From NCBI RefSeq assembly GCF_014904695.1, contig NZ_JACXXN010000004.1, forward strand, positions 62,001 to 126,000: DNA of 64,000 bases. The letters run 5' to 3'. Below are positions 1 to 8,990 of this stretch, in pieces. The notes under the pieces were generated by a model. That model did no database searches and was not told the DNA's origin. It saw nothing but the letters and a program-made list of their open reading frames with translations. Source of the DNA: Nostoc sp. MG11. Its GTDB lineage: Bacteria > Cyanobacteriota > Cyanobacteriia > Cyanobacteriales > Nostocaceae. The position numbers were made by a program, and so were the translations under genes. Positions within the stretch are counted from its first letter, which is position 1. Each line of letters begins with the position of its first letter.

Positions 1-1
1 A

Positions 2-304
2 ATCCGCGAGAACATTGATCAGCCGCTGAAAATCGAAGATACAGCCCGCGAGATCGGTATGAGCGTGTCAGGCTTTCACCAACATTTTAAGTCCGTCACG
101 GCGATGAGTCCTTTGCAGTTCCAGAAACAAATACGGCTTCAGGAAGCGCGTCGTCTGATGCTCGCCGAAAACATGGATGTGGCGATCGCCAGCTTTCGTG
201 TCGGTTACGATGATCCGTCTTATTTCAGCCGGGAATATAAAAAACTATTTGGTATTCCCCCGCATCGTGACATCGCCAAGCTACGCAGCAATTTAGGGCA
301 ATAA
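2..304 (+). CDS. AraC-family transcriptional regulator, C-terminal fragment (5' end outside window)
   Basis: The frame is open from base 2, so the gene begins before the window. About 100 residues are visible. They form the paired helix-turn-helix DNA-binding domain of AraC/XylS regulators: first helix-turn-helix around [20 protein letters not shown], then the linker [19 protein letters not shown], then the second one with the family signature [20 protein letters not shown]. The ligand-binding part lies outside the window, so the effector and targets cannot be inferred. A transposase remnant follows directly. Confidence 0.85.
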   Translation: MRENIDQPLKIEDTAREIGMSVSGFHQHFKSVTAMSPLQFQKQIRLQEARRLMLAENMDVAIASFRVGYDDPSYFSREYKKLFGIPPHRDIAKLRSNLGQ

Positions 305-337
305 GAATTGAACTGGTTTATTGGTGCAAAGGACTAA

Positions 338-580
338 TACAAAGTTGCTCGCTTTTTGTTCCGCCGCGTTGAGCGTAAGCAAAAACGGCGTGGTAAAACC
401 GAATTCTGGCAGCTTTACTGCCGTCGATTTGCCATTGATCATTGGTATGGTTTTGCCAAAGGGCTATTGCATTGGACTTTGCCACAACTGAGTACCCCAG
501 AACAGTCTCAGAGGTGGAGTGACCTTTTACCTTTGATGACTTGGCAACTCTGGCTCGCACGTCCTATTGGTCGCGTAAAT
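338..580 (+). pseudogene. Remnant of a DDE transposase (C-terminal part)
   Basis: The frame shows RRGKTEFWQLYCRRFAIDHW, then LHWTLPQLSTPEQSQRWSDL and MTWQLWLAR. This resembles the C-terminal region of the large DDE transposases common in Nostoc (recalled similarity, not searched). The N-terminal catalytic part is missing: an in-frame stop lies at 335-337. Similarity fades after about 580, although the frame stays open to 655. I see no terminal inverted repeats. It is a dead fragment and suggests past insertion next to the AraC gene. Confidence 0.6.
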
Positions 581-952
581 TTTTTTATCCCAAGCATATT
601 GTTCCCGAACCTCTCCCCCATAAAAAGGAATAAATTTCCTAAAACTATTGTCTAATAATGGCTTATTAACTTGAGTACATTATTAATACCTATTAATAGA
701 TGAGATATAAGTAGTGAAATAATAATATATGCAGTATTTGTTGAGAGTTAAATTAATAGCCGACAGTTGTCAATTAAAATCATCATTTTAAATATTAAAT
801 TTAAAATTCTAATATCGAAGATGTAATACACTGACTTCCTGGTGGCTATTTCTAATTCTGCTATTCACAGGTTCTCTTTATTCAGTTGAGAAAACCAAGC
901 GATGCCTAGGTTGGGCTACGCCTACGCTACAAGGTGAGACAGGAAGAAAATC
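581..952. other. AT-rich intergenic region upstream of nifJ
   Basis: No credible gene is present beyond the tail of the transposase remnant. The stretch from 650 to 850 is strongly AT-rich. Around 907-933 there is a short dispersed-repeat-like piece (ggttgggctacgcctacgct). A modest ribosome-binding site (aggaag, about 940-946) precedes the nifJ ATG at 953. Confidence 0.5.
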
Positions 953-3900
953 ATGAACAAAACCTTTGCAACTATTGACGGGAATGAAGCTGTTGCCCGT
1001 GTTGCCTACAAATTAAATGAGGTAATTGCCATTTATCCGATCACCCCCTCTTCAGCGATGGGTGAATGGGCGGATGCTTGGTCGGCTGAAGGTCGTCCTA
1101 ATCTCTGGGGTACTATTCCCAGCGTTGTGCAAATGCAGAGCGAGGGCGGAGCTGCTGGTGCAGTGCATGGGGCATTGCAAACGGGTTCCTTGAGTACCAC
1201 CTTCACGGCATCTCAGGGATTATTGTTGATGATACCCAACTTCTACAAAATTGCTGGCGAACTGACCAGTGTTGTAGTTCATGTTGCAGCCCGCTCCCTA
1301 GCTACCCACGCTTTATCAATTTTTGGTGATCATAGCGATGTGATGGCAGCCCGTGCTACTGGGTTTGCTTTGTTGTGTTCTGCCTCGGTGCAGGAAAGTC
1401 AAGACTTCGCTCTGATTGCCCATGCAGTTACTCTAGAGACGCGAGTGCCGTTTATGCACTTCTTTGATGGCTTCCGCACTTCACATGAAGTTCAGAAAGT
1501 CAAATTGCTCTTAGATAGCGACTTGCGATCGCTAATTCATGACCAGCTAGTACTTGCTCACCGTACCCGTAGTCTCACCCCAGACCGGCCAACTTTGCGG
1601 GGTACAGCCCAAAATCCCGATGTTTACTTCCAAGCCCGTGAAGGCGCTAACCCTTACTACAACGCCTGTCCCGAAATTGTTCAGCGGATCATGGATAAAT
1701 TTGGCGATCGCACAGGCAGGTATTACCAAATCTATGAATATTATGGGGCAGACGATGCCGATCGCGTCATTGTCATCATGGGTTCAGGTGGTGAAACAGT
1801 CCACGAAACCGTTGATTACCTCAACGCCCGTGGTGAAAAAGTTGGTGTAGTGAAAGTGCGACTTTATCGCCCCTTTGATGTCCAAAGGTTTGTTGCAGCT
1901 TTGCCAGCCAGTGTAAAAGCGATCGCTGTTCTTGACCGCACTAAAGAACCAGGTAGCGCCGGGGAGCCGTTGTATTTAGATGTAGTGGCTGCCGTTCATG
2001 AGGCGTGGGGGAAGAGGAGGGCAGGGGGAGCAGGGGAGGCAGGGGGAGAATTCCTAACTCTTAACTCTTTACTCAGCACTCCTAAAATCATTGGTGGTCG
2101 TTATGGGCTTTCTTCCAAAGAATTTACGCCGGCAATGGTAAAGGGCATCTTTGACAATCTCGCCCAAGTGCAGCCGAAAAACCACTTTACTATCGGTGTT
2201 AATGATGACGTAAGTCATACTTCGTTGAGCTTTGACCCTAACTTTTCTACTGAACCAGATAACGTTGTTCGGGCAATGTTTTACGGCTTAGGTTCCGATG
2301 GTACAGTCGGTGCTAACAAAAACTCGATTAAGATTATTGGTGAAGAAACCGACAACTACGCCCAAGGTTACTTTGTCTACGACTCGAAGAAATCTGGCTC
2401 AATGACCGTTTCTCACCTACGCTTTGGGTCTGAGCCAATTCGCTCTACTTATTTAATTGACAAAGCCAACTTTATAGGTTGCCATCATTGGGGTTTTCTG
2501 GAACGCATAGATATTCTTAAAGCTGCCGTTACTGGGGCAACTTTGCTGTTGAATAGTCCATATAATGCAGATACCGTCTGGGAAAATCTGCCGCTGAAAG
2601 TGCAGCAGCAAATTATTGATAAGCAGCTGAAGTTATATGTTATCAATGCTAGCCAGGTTGCCCGCGAAAGTGGCATGGGTGGAAGAATTAACACCATTAT
2701 GCAAGTATGCTTCTTTGCTTTAGCGGGTGTTTTACCAGAGAAAGAAGCGATCGCTAAAATCAAACAAGCAATTGACAAGACTTACGGTAAAAAAGGGGCG
2801 GAAGTTGTCCGTATGAATCTGCAAGCTGTTGATGACACCCTTATTAACTTGCATAAAGTAGACATACCCAAAACCATCAATAATCAACAATCCACAACTA
2901 TCAATCCCTTTCCTCTCAACGCCCCTGAGTTTGTCCGCGATGTCTTAGGTAAAATCATGTCTTGGGAAGGTGATGATTTGCCTGTGAGCACTTTACCAGT
3001 AGACGGTATCTTTCCCAGTGGTACTGCCAAATGGGAAAAACGCAATGTGGCAGAAGAGATCCCTGTGTGGGATACAGATGTCTGCGTTCAATGTGGTAAG
3101 TGCGTTATGGTTTGCCCTCATAGTGCCATCCGCGCCAAGGCTTATCAACCGAGTGAGTTAGTCAATGCACCACCAACCTTCAAGTCAACTGGTGCAAAAG
3201 ACAAGGACTTTGCTAATCAAAAATTTACTATTCAGGTTGCCCCAGAAGACTGTACAGGCTGCGCTATTTGTGTAAATATTTGTCCTGCCAAAAATAAAGC
3301 TGAGCCATTGCGTAGAGCGATTAACATGGCACAGCAGTTACCTTTGCGGGAGCAAGAGCGGAAAAACTGGGATTTCTTCTTGAGTTTGCCCAATCCTGAC
3401 CGACGGCAGTTGAAACTGAATCAGATTCGCCAACAACAACTCCAAGAGCCTTTGTTTGAATTCTCTGGTGCTTGTGCGGGTTGTGGCGAGACACCTTATT
3501 TAAAATTATTGACACAATTGTTTGGCGATCGCTCCGTAATTGCCAATGCGACAGGTTGTTCCTCAATATACGGTGGGAATCTCCCCACTACACCTTGGAC
3601 GACAAACGCCGAAGGACGCGGCCCAGCCTGGTCAAATAACTTATTTGAAGATAACGCCGAATTCGGTTTTGGCTTCCGCCTCTCCTTAGATAAACAAGCT
3701 GAATTTGCAGCAGAACTACTGCAACAATTGAGCGGTGAAATAGATAAAAAGCTTATCCATTCCATCCTCAATGCTGAACAAAAATCTGAAGCTGACATCT
3801 GGGAACAGCGGGAAAGAGTGGCACTGTTGCAGCAGCAGTTAAACAAAATTGTGACTCTAAACCCCAATCTGCAATCCCAAATCCAAAATCTCAAATCAAT

Positions 3901-4576
3901 TGCTGACTACCTGGTAAAGAAAAGCGTCTGGATTGTCGGCGGCGACGGTTGGGCTTATGACATTGACTTTGGCGGTATCGATCATGTGCTAGCCAGTGGT
4001 CGCAACGTAAATATCTTGGTAATGGATACAGAAGTATATTCCAACACAGGCGGTCAATCTTCCAAAGCTACCCCACGAGCAGCAGTTGCTAAATATGCGG
4101 CGAGTGGCAAGCCCGCACCCAAGAAAGACTTAGGCTTAATTGCTATGACCTACGGTAATGTCTACGTAGCGAGTGTAGCCCTTGGTGCTAGGGATGAACA
4201 TACTCTAAAGGCGTTTTTAGAAGCAGAAGCTTACGATGGGCCGTCCTTAATAATTGCTTACAGCCATTGCATTGCCCACGGCATCAACATGACTACAGCG
4301 ATGGATCACCAAAAATCACTGGTAGAATCAGGTCGGTGGTTGCTGTATCGTCATAATCCTGAGTTGCAAAAACAGGGTAAAAATCCCTTGCAATTAGATA
4401 TGCGATCGCCCACGCAGTCAGTAGATAAATCAATGTACCAAGAAAATCGCTTCAAGATGCTCACCAAAAGCAAACCCGACCATGCACAGCACTTATTAGA
4501 ACTAGCGCAAACCGAAGTAAACGCTCGTTGGAAGATGTATCAATATCTAGCAGAGCGTAAACCATCCCAGTGCTGA
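953..4576 (+). CDS. nifJ: Pyruvate:ferredoxin (flavodoxin) oxidoreductase NifJ
   Basis: This 1207-residue single-chain enzyme oxidises pyruvate with CoA to acetyl-CoA and CO2 and reduces ferredoxin or flavodoxin; in heterocystous cyanobacteria it can feed electrons to nitrogenase. Visible in order: the N-terminal pyrimidine-binding domain (YPITPSSAMGEWAD), the gamma/CoA region (NKNSIKIIGEETDNYAQGYF), two ferredoxin-type 4Fe-4S motifs (CVQCGKCVMVCP near residue 711 and CTGCAICVNICP near 767), a proximal cluster CAGCGETP near 840, and the TPP-binding segment GDGWAYDIDFGG with YSNTGGQSSKATP near 997-1040. Length is normal for the family apart from two short insertions, about residues 353-366 and 968-982. 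These are encoded by G-rich and 'aatcccaaatcc'-type dispersed repeats. The reading frame is intact. Confidence 0.97.
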   Translation: MNKTFATIDGNEAVARVAYKLNEVIAIYPITPSSAMGEWADAWSAEGRPNLWGTIPSVVQMQSEGGAAGAVHGALQTGSLSTTFTASQGLLLMIPNFYKIAGELTSVVVHVAARSLATHALSIFGDHSDVMAARATGFALLCSASVQESQDFALIAHAVTLETRVPFMHFFDGFRTSHEVQKVKLLLDSDLRSLIHDQLVLAHRTRSLTPDRPTLRGTAQNPDVYFQAREGANPYYNACPEIVQRIMDKFGDRTGRYYQIYEYYGADDADRVIVIMGSGGETVHETVDYLNARGEKVGVVKVRLYRPFDVQRFVAALPASVKAIAVLDRTKEPGSAGEPLYLDVVAAVHEAWGKRRAGGAGEAGGEFLTLNSLLSTPKIIGGRYGLSSKEFTPAMVKGIFDNLAQVQPKNHFTIGVNDDVSHTSLSFDPNFSTEPDNVVRAMFYGLGSDGTVGANKNSIKIIGEETDNYAQGYFVYDSKKSGSMTVSHLRFGSEPIRSTYLIDKANFIGCHHWGFLERIDILKAAVTGATLLLNSPYNADTVWENLPLKVQQQIIDKQLKLYVINASQVARESGMGGRINTIMQVCFFALAGVLPEKEAIAKIKQAIDKTYGKKGAEVVRMNLQAVDDTLINLHKVDIPKTINNQQSTTINPFPLNAPEFVRDVLGKIMSWEGDDLPVSTLPVDGIFPSGTAKWEKRNVAEEIPVWDTDVCVQCGKCVMVCPHSAIRAKAYQPSELVNAPPTFKSTGAKDKDFANQKFTIQVAPEDCTGCAICVNICPAKNKAEPLRRAINMAQQLPLREQERKNWDFFLSLPNPDRRQLKLNQIRQQQLQEPLFEFSGACAGCGETPYLKLLTQLFGDRSVIANATGCSSIYGGNLPTTPWTTNAEGRGPAWSNNLFEDNAEFGFGFRLSLDKQAEFAAELLQQLSGEIDKKLIHSILNAEQKSEADIWEQRERVALLQQQLNKIVTLNPNLQSQIQNLKSIADYLVKKSVWIVGGDGWAYDIDFGGIDHVLASGRNVNILVMDTEVYSNTGGQSSKATPRAAVAKYAASGKPAPKKDLGLIAMTYGNVYVASVALGARDEHTLKAFLEAEAYDGPSLIIAYSHCIAHGINMTTAMDHQKSLVESGRWLLYRHNPELQKQGKNPLQLDMRSPTQSVDKSMYQENRFKMLTKSKPDHAQHLLELAQTEVNARWKMYQYLAERKPSQC

Positions 4577-4689
4577 GTCAAGAGTCAAGAGTCAAAAGTC
4601 AAAAGTCAAAAGTCAAGAGTCAAGAGTCAGTATTTATTCTCCCCCTTCTCCCCCTGCTTCCCCTGCTTCCCCTGCCTCCCCTCTGCCCA
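4575..4689. repeat. Tandem heptamer repeat followed by pyrimidine-rich repeat
   Basis: Bases 4575-4628 are about eight consecutive variants of gagtcaa / aagtcaa with a 7-base period, starting at the nifJ stop codon. Bases 4639-4689 are a C-rich run of cccctgctt-type units. Such short tandem heptamer repeats are characteristic of heterocystous cyanobacteria. The open frame crossing this region (4570-4788) is a by-product of the repeats. Confidence 0.85.
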
Positions 4690-4742
4690 CATACAAGGGT
4701 TTGCTACAGTGAAAATTATTCGGCAACTGTGAGGATTGGCAA

Positions 4743-5450
4743 ATGGTTAGAGAATACTCACCCCAAACACAATCCAATTCGCCCCTGAAACATCTGCCTC
4801 CGCTTGAAAGTGGCGATCGCCTGACTCGTCCTGAATTTGAGCGGCGTTATGCGGCTGCTCCCCATATCAAAAAAGCGGAATTGATTGAAGGAATCGTTTA
4901 CGTGGCATCTCCCTTAAGACATGAACAGCATGGCAAACCTCACAGTCGAGTTATGACTTGGTTGGGAGTCTATCAAGCAATGACTCCCGGTGTTGACTTG
5001 AGTGATGCCCCGACAGTCAGACTAGATTTAGATAACGAACCTCAGCCAGATGCGGTGCTGTTTATTGAATCTGCTATGGGTGGACAAACTCAATTGAGCA
5101 GCGATGGTTATATTGAAGGATCGCCTGAGTTAATTGTGGAAATTGCCGCCAGTAGCGCCGCGATTGATCGGGGTAGCAAAAAGCAGGTTTATCGCCGTAA
5201 CGGGGTGCTGGAGTACGTAATCTGGCAATCTTACGAGAATCAAATTGAATGGTTTTACCTCACCGATGGCGACTATCGATTGCTATCTCCTGGTGCAGAT
5301 GGCATCATTCGCTCTCAGGTGTTTCCAGGGTTGTGGTTAGTTGTAGAAGCACTGCTTAACAATCAGATGGCGCGGGTGTTGGAAGTGTTGCAGTTGGGAT
5401 TAAATTCAGCTGAACATGAGGAGTTTGCGGAGCAATTGAAGAAGAAATAA
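4743..5450 (+). CDS. Uma2-family (DUF820) putative endonuclease
   Basis: This 235-residue protein belongs to the Uma2/DUF820 family, a PD-(D/E)XK-fold group greatly expanded in cyanobacteria. Visible conserved elements: the N-terminal LTRPEFERRYAAAP, AELIEGIVYVASPLRHEQHG, the acidic core NEPQPDAVLFIE, SPELIVEIAASSAA and the RRNGVLEYVIW segment before the C-terminal strands. The Asp in QPDAV, the Glu in IVEIA and the Lys in GSKKQVYR are the expected nuclease-core residues. Substrate and biological role are unknown; many copies in these genomes are thought to be mobile-element associated. It stands alone after nifJ, separated by repeats. Confidence 0.85.
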   Translation: MVREYSPQTQSNSPLKHLPPLESGDRLTRPEFERRYAAAPHIKKAELIEGIVYVASPLRHEQHGKPHSRVMTWLGVYQAMTPGVDLSDAPTVRLDLDNEPQPDAVLFIESAMGGQTQLSSDGYIEGSPELIVEIAASSAAIDRGSKKQVYRRNGVLEYVIWQSYENQIEWFYLTDGDYRLLSPGADGIIRSQVFPGLWLVVEALLNNQMARVLEVLQLGLNSAEHEEFAEQLKKK

Positions 5451-5516
5451 GCAGGCGATCGCCTCCATTAAGCTTAGTGTCCTAAGCTTTACCTTAGAAG
5501 CATAAAAACATCGGTA

Positions 5517-6236
5517 TTACTCCGAATAAACCTTTCTCTGTGCTGAATCAGATAAATTTTTGAACGTGCGGTAGTGCAAAAACAACTCGCTTCCGATCTG
5601 TCGAGTTTCCACAAGTTCAAGTTGAGGAGCAGCACTAGGAGCAAAACCCTCACCCTCTACCGGGCTAGGCGCACGCTGTCCCCCGTAAATAATCGGCCAA
5701 ATAGTCAACCACCAATCGTCAATTCGCTCTACTTGTACCAGAGCAGCTATCAAAGAACCACCTCCCAAAGCCACAACCTTGCGGATACCCCGCTTTGCTA
5801 TCAAGGTATAAGCTTTATCCCAGTCCAGGTCTGTATCCCCCAAGTCAATTACGTCAGCCTGCTTTTGTAGGGTCGTTGCATCAGAACTGCGCTCTAAACC
5901 AGTGCGTGTCGTAAATATCCATCGCTCAACATCCTGGCGAAAAAAAGGGATATCTGGTGGTAGATCAAGCGATCGCGAGACAACACAAGTAATAGGCTGA
6001 GGAGACTGACCACGAACCTGACGCGCGGCTAACAGTTCAGGATTGCGAATTGTAAAGGTTGTCCCCTCGGCTCGAATTGTTCCTGCTCCCACCAAGATTA
6101 AATCGGCAAGGGATACTTGATATTCTAAGTGTGCTTGATCGGCTGGATCAGAATCGCGAGGTGCTCTAGGATCTACAGCACTAATCTTTCCGTCAGCCGT
6201 CATGGCAAGAACCACGGTTGTTTGGATAGCTGTCAT
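5517..6236 (-). CDS. RibD C-terminal-domain (riboflavin/dihydrofolate reductase-like) protein
   Basis: This 239-residue protein consists essentially of the RibD_C reductase fold: MTADGKISAVDPRAPR at the N-terminus, ADLILVGAGTIRAEGTTF (pteridine/NADPH-binding loop), ITCVVSRSLDLP, and GIRKVVALGGGSLIAALVQ near the C-terminus. In riboflavin synthesis this domain reduces the ribosyl side chain of the pyrimidine intermediate with NADPH. There is no deaminase domain, so it is a stand-alone reductase-like protein whose exact substrate is uncertain. Confidence 0.85.
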   Translation of the reverse strand: MTAIQTTVVLAMTADGKISAVDPRAPRDSDPADQAHLEYQVSLADLILVGAGTIRAEGTTFTIRNPELLAARQVRGQSPQPITCVVSRSLDLPPDIPFFRQDVERWIFTTRTGLERSSDATTLQKQADVIDLGDTDLDWDKAYTLIAKRGIRKVVALGGGSLIAALVQVERIDDWWLTIWPIIYGGQRAPSPVEGEGFAPSAAPQLELVETRQIGSELFLHYRTFKNLSDSAQRKVYSE

Positions 6237-6294
6237 AGTTAAGTTTTGACAGGTCTATAAAGTTTTAATTTACTTTAGTCACACGAGCAACAAT

Positions 6295-6474
6295 TTACAG
6301 AATGCCCCAAAAATGAAGAAAGCCTTGACCAGTTAAAGCTTCAATTAAAACAACAGATAAAAAACCAATCATTGCTAGGCGGCCATTCCAATTTTCACTT
6401 TGAGGAGTAAACCCAGGACGCAAAGCATTAGGATCTTGTGAAGTAGTAGATGTAGTATTTTTAAAACCTGACAT
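6295..6474 (-). CDS. High-light-inducible (HLIP/CAB-like) protein
   Basis: A 59-residue single-membrane-helix protein. The chlorophyll a/b-binding-like motif is [23 protein letters not shown], with the E-x2-N-x-R-x-A-M-I-G signature of Hli/Scp proteins; it ends GFLHFWGIL. These thylakoid proteins bind chlorophyll and carotenoid and protect photosystem II assembly intermediates under high light. The start at 6474 is chosen because a gggag ribosome-binding site lies 7 bases upstream; the longer in-frame extension has no such site and is not HLIP-like. Ycf39, a known partner of Hli proteins in other cyanobacteria, is encoded 16 kb away. Confidence 0.92.
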   Translation of the reverse strand: MSGFKNTTSTTSQDPNALRPGFTPQSENWNGRLAMIGFLSVVLIEALTGQGFLHFWGIL

Positions 6475-6591
6475 ATAAAAGCTCCCGTATATTGCGTTGT
6501 TTAAGTCGCGACTGTAGATAACATAATGCAACAGATATTTAAGAAAATATAGTAGTGAAATCCACCCGTATGGTTTGTCAGGGTATCTCAA

Positions 6592-6940
6592 AATCAGTAA
6601 GCTGTTGCGATCGCGTCAAAATCCCATTCACCTGCTTGGGCGTTGCATGAATACTGGACTTTGTGTTGGGATTTAGTCAAAGTGGGTGATAGGACGCTGA
6701 AAAATAAGCACGAGATTGTTCGCTTTTGTGTCTAATGGCTCAGGTAAAAACTGTCCAAAGTTCTGTATAAATATACTGCAACCGTAGTTTTTCAAACGAT
6801 GTTTCCTTAGCTACATCTACAAAACTACTTTGGCTTTAGGAAGCGTCAGTCGTTCGGTGCTGACCCTACAACCTTTTGCTCAGCAGGTAAAACGCGGTTC
6901 AGATTTGAGGTAGAAATTCATTTTTGAAAGGAGAATGGTG
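6592..6940. other. Intergenic region
   Basis: Between the divergent HLIP gene and the flavin-reductase-like gene. It should carry both promoters. No RNA gene, clear hairpin or small coding frame is recognised. Confidence 0.4.
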
Positions 6941-7390
6941 ATGTTAGATATCGATGAAATGAGTTTGAAGGAAATACAAGAGCTTTTGAAAGAAGTGGGA
7001 CACGGACACCTTGGTTGTGTCTTCAAAGGGCATCCCTACGTTGTGCCGATGCACTACTATCTCCAAGGCTCAGACATTTACCTTTTCACCACCGAAGGCA
7101 TGAAGACGCAAGCGATGGACGAAAATCCAGAAGTTTGCCTCCAGATTGAAGAAGTGCATGACCCAGCACACTGGCGGAGTGTGATAGTAACAGGTCGAGT
7201 TGAGCGCATCACCACGCAGCCAGACATTGATCGAGCTATGCACTTTATTAAAGAACGGAATCCAACGCTTTCGCCTGCAATTAATCGTACCTGGGTCGAT
7301 AGTTGGGGGCGCACGGAGGTGATTGCCATCTTCCGCATTCATTCCAGCGAGATGAGTGGACGAACAACTACTGGAGTGAGTAGCAAGTAA
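6941..7390 (+). CDS. Pyridoxamine 5'-phosphate oxidase-like (split-barrel FMN) protein
   Basis: About 149 residues with the split-barrel flavin-binding fold of the PNPOx-like/nitroimidazole-resistance family: GHGHLGCVFKGHPYVVPMHYYLQGSDIYLFTTEGMKT, then CLQIEEVHDPAHWRSVIVTGRVERI. Members usually bind FMN or F420/heme and act as oxidoreductases; the substrate is not deducible. An AAGGAG box at 6928-6933 lies one base before ATG 6935 but seven bases before ATG 6941, so 6941 is the more likely start. A small hypothetical gene follows 50 bases downstream and may be cotranscribed. Confidence 0.8.
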   Translation: MLDIDEMSLKEIQELLKEVGHGHLGCVFKGHPYVVPMHYYLQGSDIYLFTTEGMKTQAMDENPEVCLQIEEVHDPAHWRSVIVTGRVERITTQPDIDRAMHFIKERNPTLSPAINRTWVDSWGRTEVIAIFRIHSSEMSGRTTTGVSSK

Positions 7391-7439
7391 GCATTGATCG
7401 TCGCCGCAGTCTCAGTCCCGACCCAGTTTAAGGAGTTCA

Positions 7440-7769
7440 ATGAGCATGGTGGGCAACTTATTGCAGTGTGAGTATCTTGGTTGGGGAAAATTAGAGTCGT
7501 TTCGATCAAGGTCTTTATCCGAGAATGAGGCGTTAATTTTCACGGCGATTGCGGGAACCGCTCCGGTATTAATTCGAGGATTTCTCAATTGTCTGCGTTC
7601 TCCAGAACTCCAAGCAAAAATTCCTCAGCAATTTTCTGAAAATGATGTAGCAGGAGTCATGGTGGAAATGGTCAGAACGGTCCCGGAAAGCCTGTTGCAG
7701 GAGTGGGCGAACCAATCCAACACTGATCAAACTATGGTTTGTGCGATCCTACGCTGGGCAATAAACTAA
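7440..7769 (+). CDS. Hypothetical protein, 109 residues
   Basis: I do not recognise this protein. It is a soluble, mainly helical sequence (SENEALIFTAIAGTAPVLIR, SENDVAGVMVEMVRTVPESL) with no signal peptide or membrane helix. An AAGGAG box at 7430-7435 stands just upstream of ATG 7440 and of a second in-frame ATG at 7446, which supports translation. It follows the PNPOx-like gene in the same direction, so the two may form an operon. Confidence 0.65.
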   Translation: MSMVGNLLQCEYLGWGKLESFRSRSLSENEALIFTAIAGTAPVLIRGFLNCLRSPELQAKIPQQFSENDVAGVMVEMVRTVPESLLQEWANQSNTDQTMVCAILRWAIN

Positions 7770-8083
7770 TGGATTTGCGACCATCAAAGAAACACGGTTT
7801 TCGATTCAATACCAATGGATAGCTTTCAAACTACCGCCCTAACCTGTAACCGGAGCGGCATGACAACTTAGCTTATATGGAATTTTTTCTGGGTAATGCC
7901 TGAATTGGGCTATTATCGAGGATTTTTCCGGGGTATTTACCTCATAGCGGACATTATTAAGACTTTTTTCGTATGATATTCCTGTTACAGAACATTATCG
8001 AGCTTTTGTAGCAATTGTCTTGAAGTTCAATAAATTTCCCCATTCCTCTTAACCTTCAAAACAATCGCTACCCATGTTAAGGA
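7770..8083. other. Intergenic region without recognised genes
   Basis: Lies between two convergent genes. It is AT-rich with no convincing open frame. I see no strong terminator-like hairpin. Confidence 0.35.
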
Positions 8084-8242
8084 TTATTTCCTAGCAATTA
8101 CCCACACTGCATGAACAATCCCTGGAATATAGCCTAAAAGCGTCAAAAGTATATTAATCCAAAAATCTTTACCTATACCTACTTGCAAAAAGACTCCCAG
8201 AGGTGGTAGGAAAATGGCACACAGAAGACGAACTAAATCCAT
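8084..8242 (-). CDS. YqaE/Pmp3-family small membrane protein
   Basis: A 52-residue reading frame starting MDLVRLLCAIFLPPLGVFLQ and ending PGIVHAVWVIARK. It has two hydrophobic helices and the family signature F-LPP-L-G-V, the central G-KDFWINILLTLLGYIPG segment, and the terminal H-A-x-W-V-I. Pmp3/YqaE proteins sit in the plasma membrane and affect membrane potential and cation tolerance in yeast and plants; the bacterial role is unclear. A GGAGG ribosome-binding site lies about 7 bases before the ATG. The gene is shorter than many annotation cut-offs. Confidence 0.93.
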   Translation of the reverse strand: MDLVRLLCAIFLPPLGVFLQVGIGKDFWINILLTLLGYIPGIVHAVWVIARK

Positions 8243-8381
8243 TTGAACCTCCATTAATCTCAAAAAGAACAGATATTATGCTGAAGTGATTTAGCACCGT
8301 TCCAGCATATTTGTACTTCTCAAAGATAACATTGCCCTTCTACATGAATATCACAGCTAAGATGCGGTAAACCACACTGAA

Positions 8382-8729
8382 TTAACCACCGCTAATTTTG
8401 GTCTTGTAACCTAGTTTGGTCAAAATCTCGACAATTTTCTGCTTGTGCTCGCCCTGAATTTCTATTTCGTTATCTTTGACTGTACCACCTGTGCCGCACT
8501 GGGTTTTCAACTGTTTGACCAAATCTGCTAAGGTTTCTGGTTTTGCTTGAAAACCGCTAATTACGGTGACGGTTTTGCCTTTGCGTCCTTTGCGGGAGGC
8601 TTGCACTTTGAGATTTTGTTGTTGCGGAGGTAATTCTGGAATTGGTCTTTCTGTAGCGGCGGAGTTCTCGTTGCCAAATTCACGGTAGACAAAGTTTTTG
8701 TCGGAAGATTTGGAATTGGAAGAAGACAT
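8382..8729 (-). CDS. SUI1/YciH-family translation initiation factor-like protein
   Basis: A 115-residue protein with the SUI1 (eIF1) fold in its C-terminal two thirds: LKVQASRKGRKGKTVTVISG, then LADLVKQLKTQCGTGGTVKD and IEIQGEHKQKIVEILTKLGYK. The basic R-K-G-R-K-G-K-T loop and GTGGTVKD are the conserved ribosome-contacting elements. The N-terminal 35 residues are low-complexity and probably flexible. Bacterial YciH homologues have been linked to initiation fidelity and stress translation. The start at 8729 fits the usual family length. Confidence 0.93.
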   Translation of the reverse strand: MSSSNSKSSDKNFVYREFGNENSAATERPIPELPPQQQNLKVQASRKGRKGKTVTVISGFQAKPETLADLVKQLKTQCGTGGTVKDNEIEIQGEHKQKIVEILTKLGYKTKISGG

Positions 8730-8990
8730 AAATCTTTAATTAAGAAAAAATCATAGGCAGTGGAAACTGCTATGTAACTATTCTGCTGGAAAATCAATTT
8801 CTAGACTAACATTACAAATCCATCGCAGTGAACTAAAAAGTTACCTAGTTCTAAAGCGCTAGCAATTCAGTTATTCTTCTAAAGAATTATTTCTCAGGAC
8901 TCAAAACCGTTTCATCAGTAAGACATCGTATCCTATATGGTTCAGACTTTCCTATAATAATTAAGTCATTCCTGTAATCAAAATCAGCCT

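Noticed and set aside
318-560. 80-codon minus-strand open frame near the window start
   Set aside because: It is antisense to the transposase remnant.
4575-4628. Possible CRISPR array
   Set aside because: The repeats are 7 bases long and contiguous with no spacers. None of the repeat regions in the window has a repeat-spacer pattern and no cas gene is present.
4570-4788. 72-codon open frame after nifJ
   Set aside because: Most of it is heptamer and C-rich repeat sequence.
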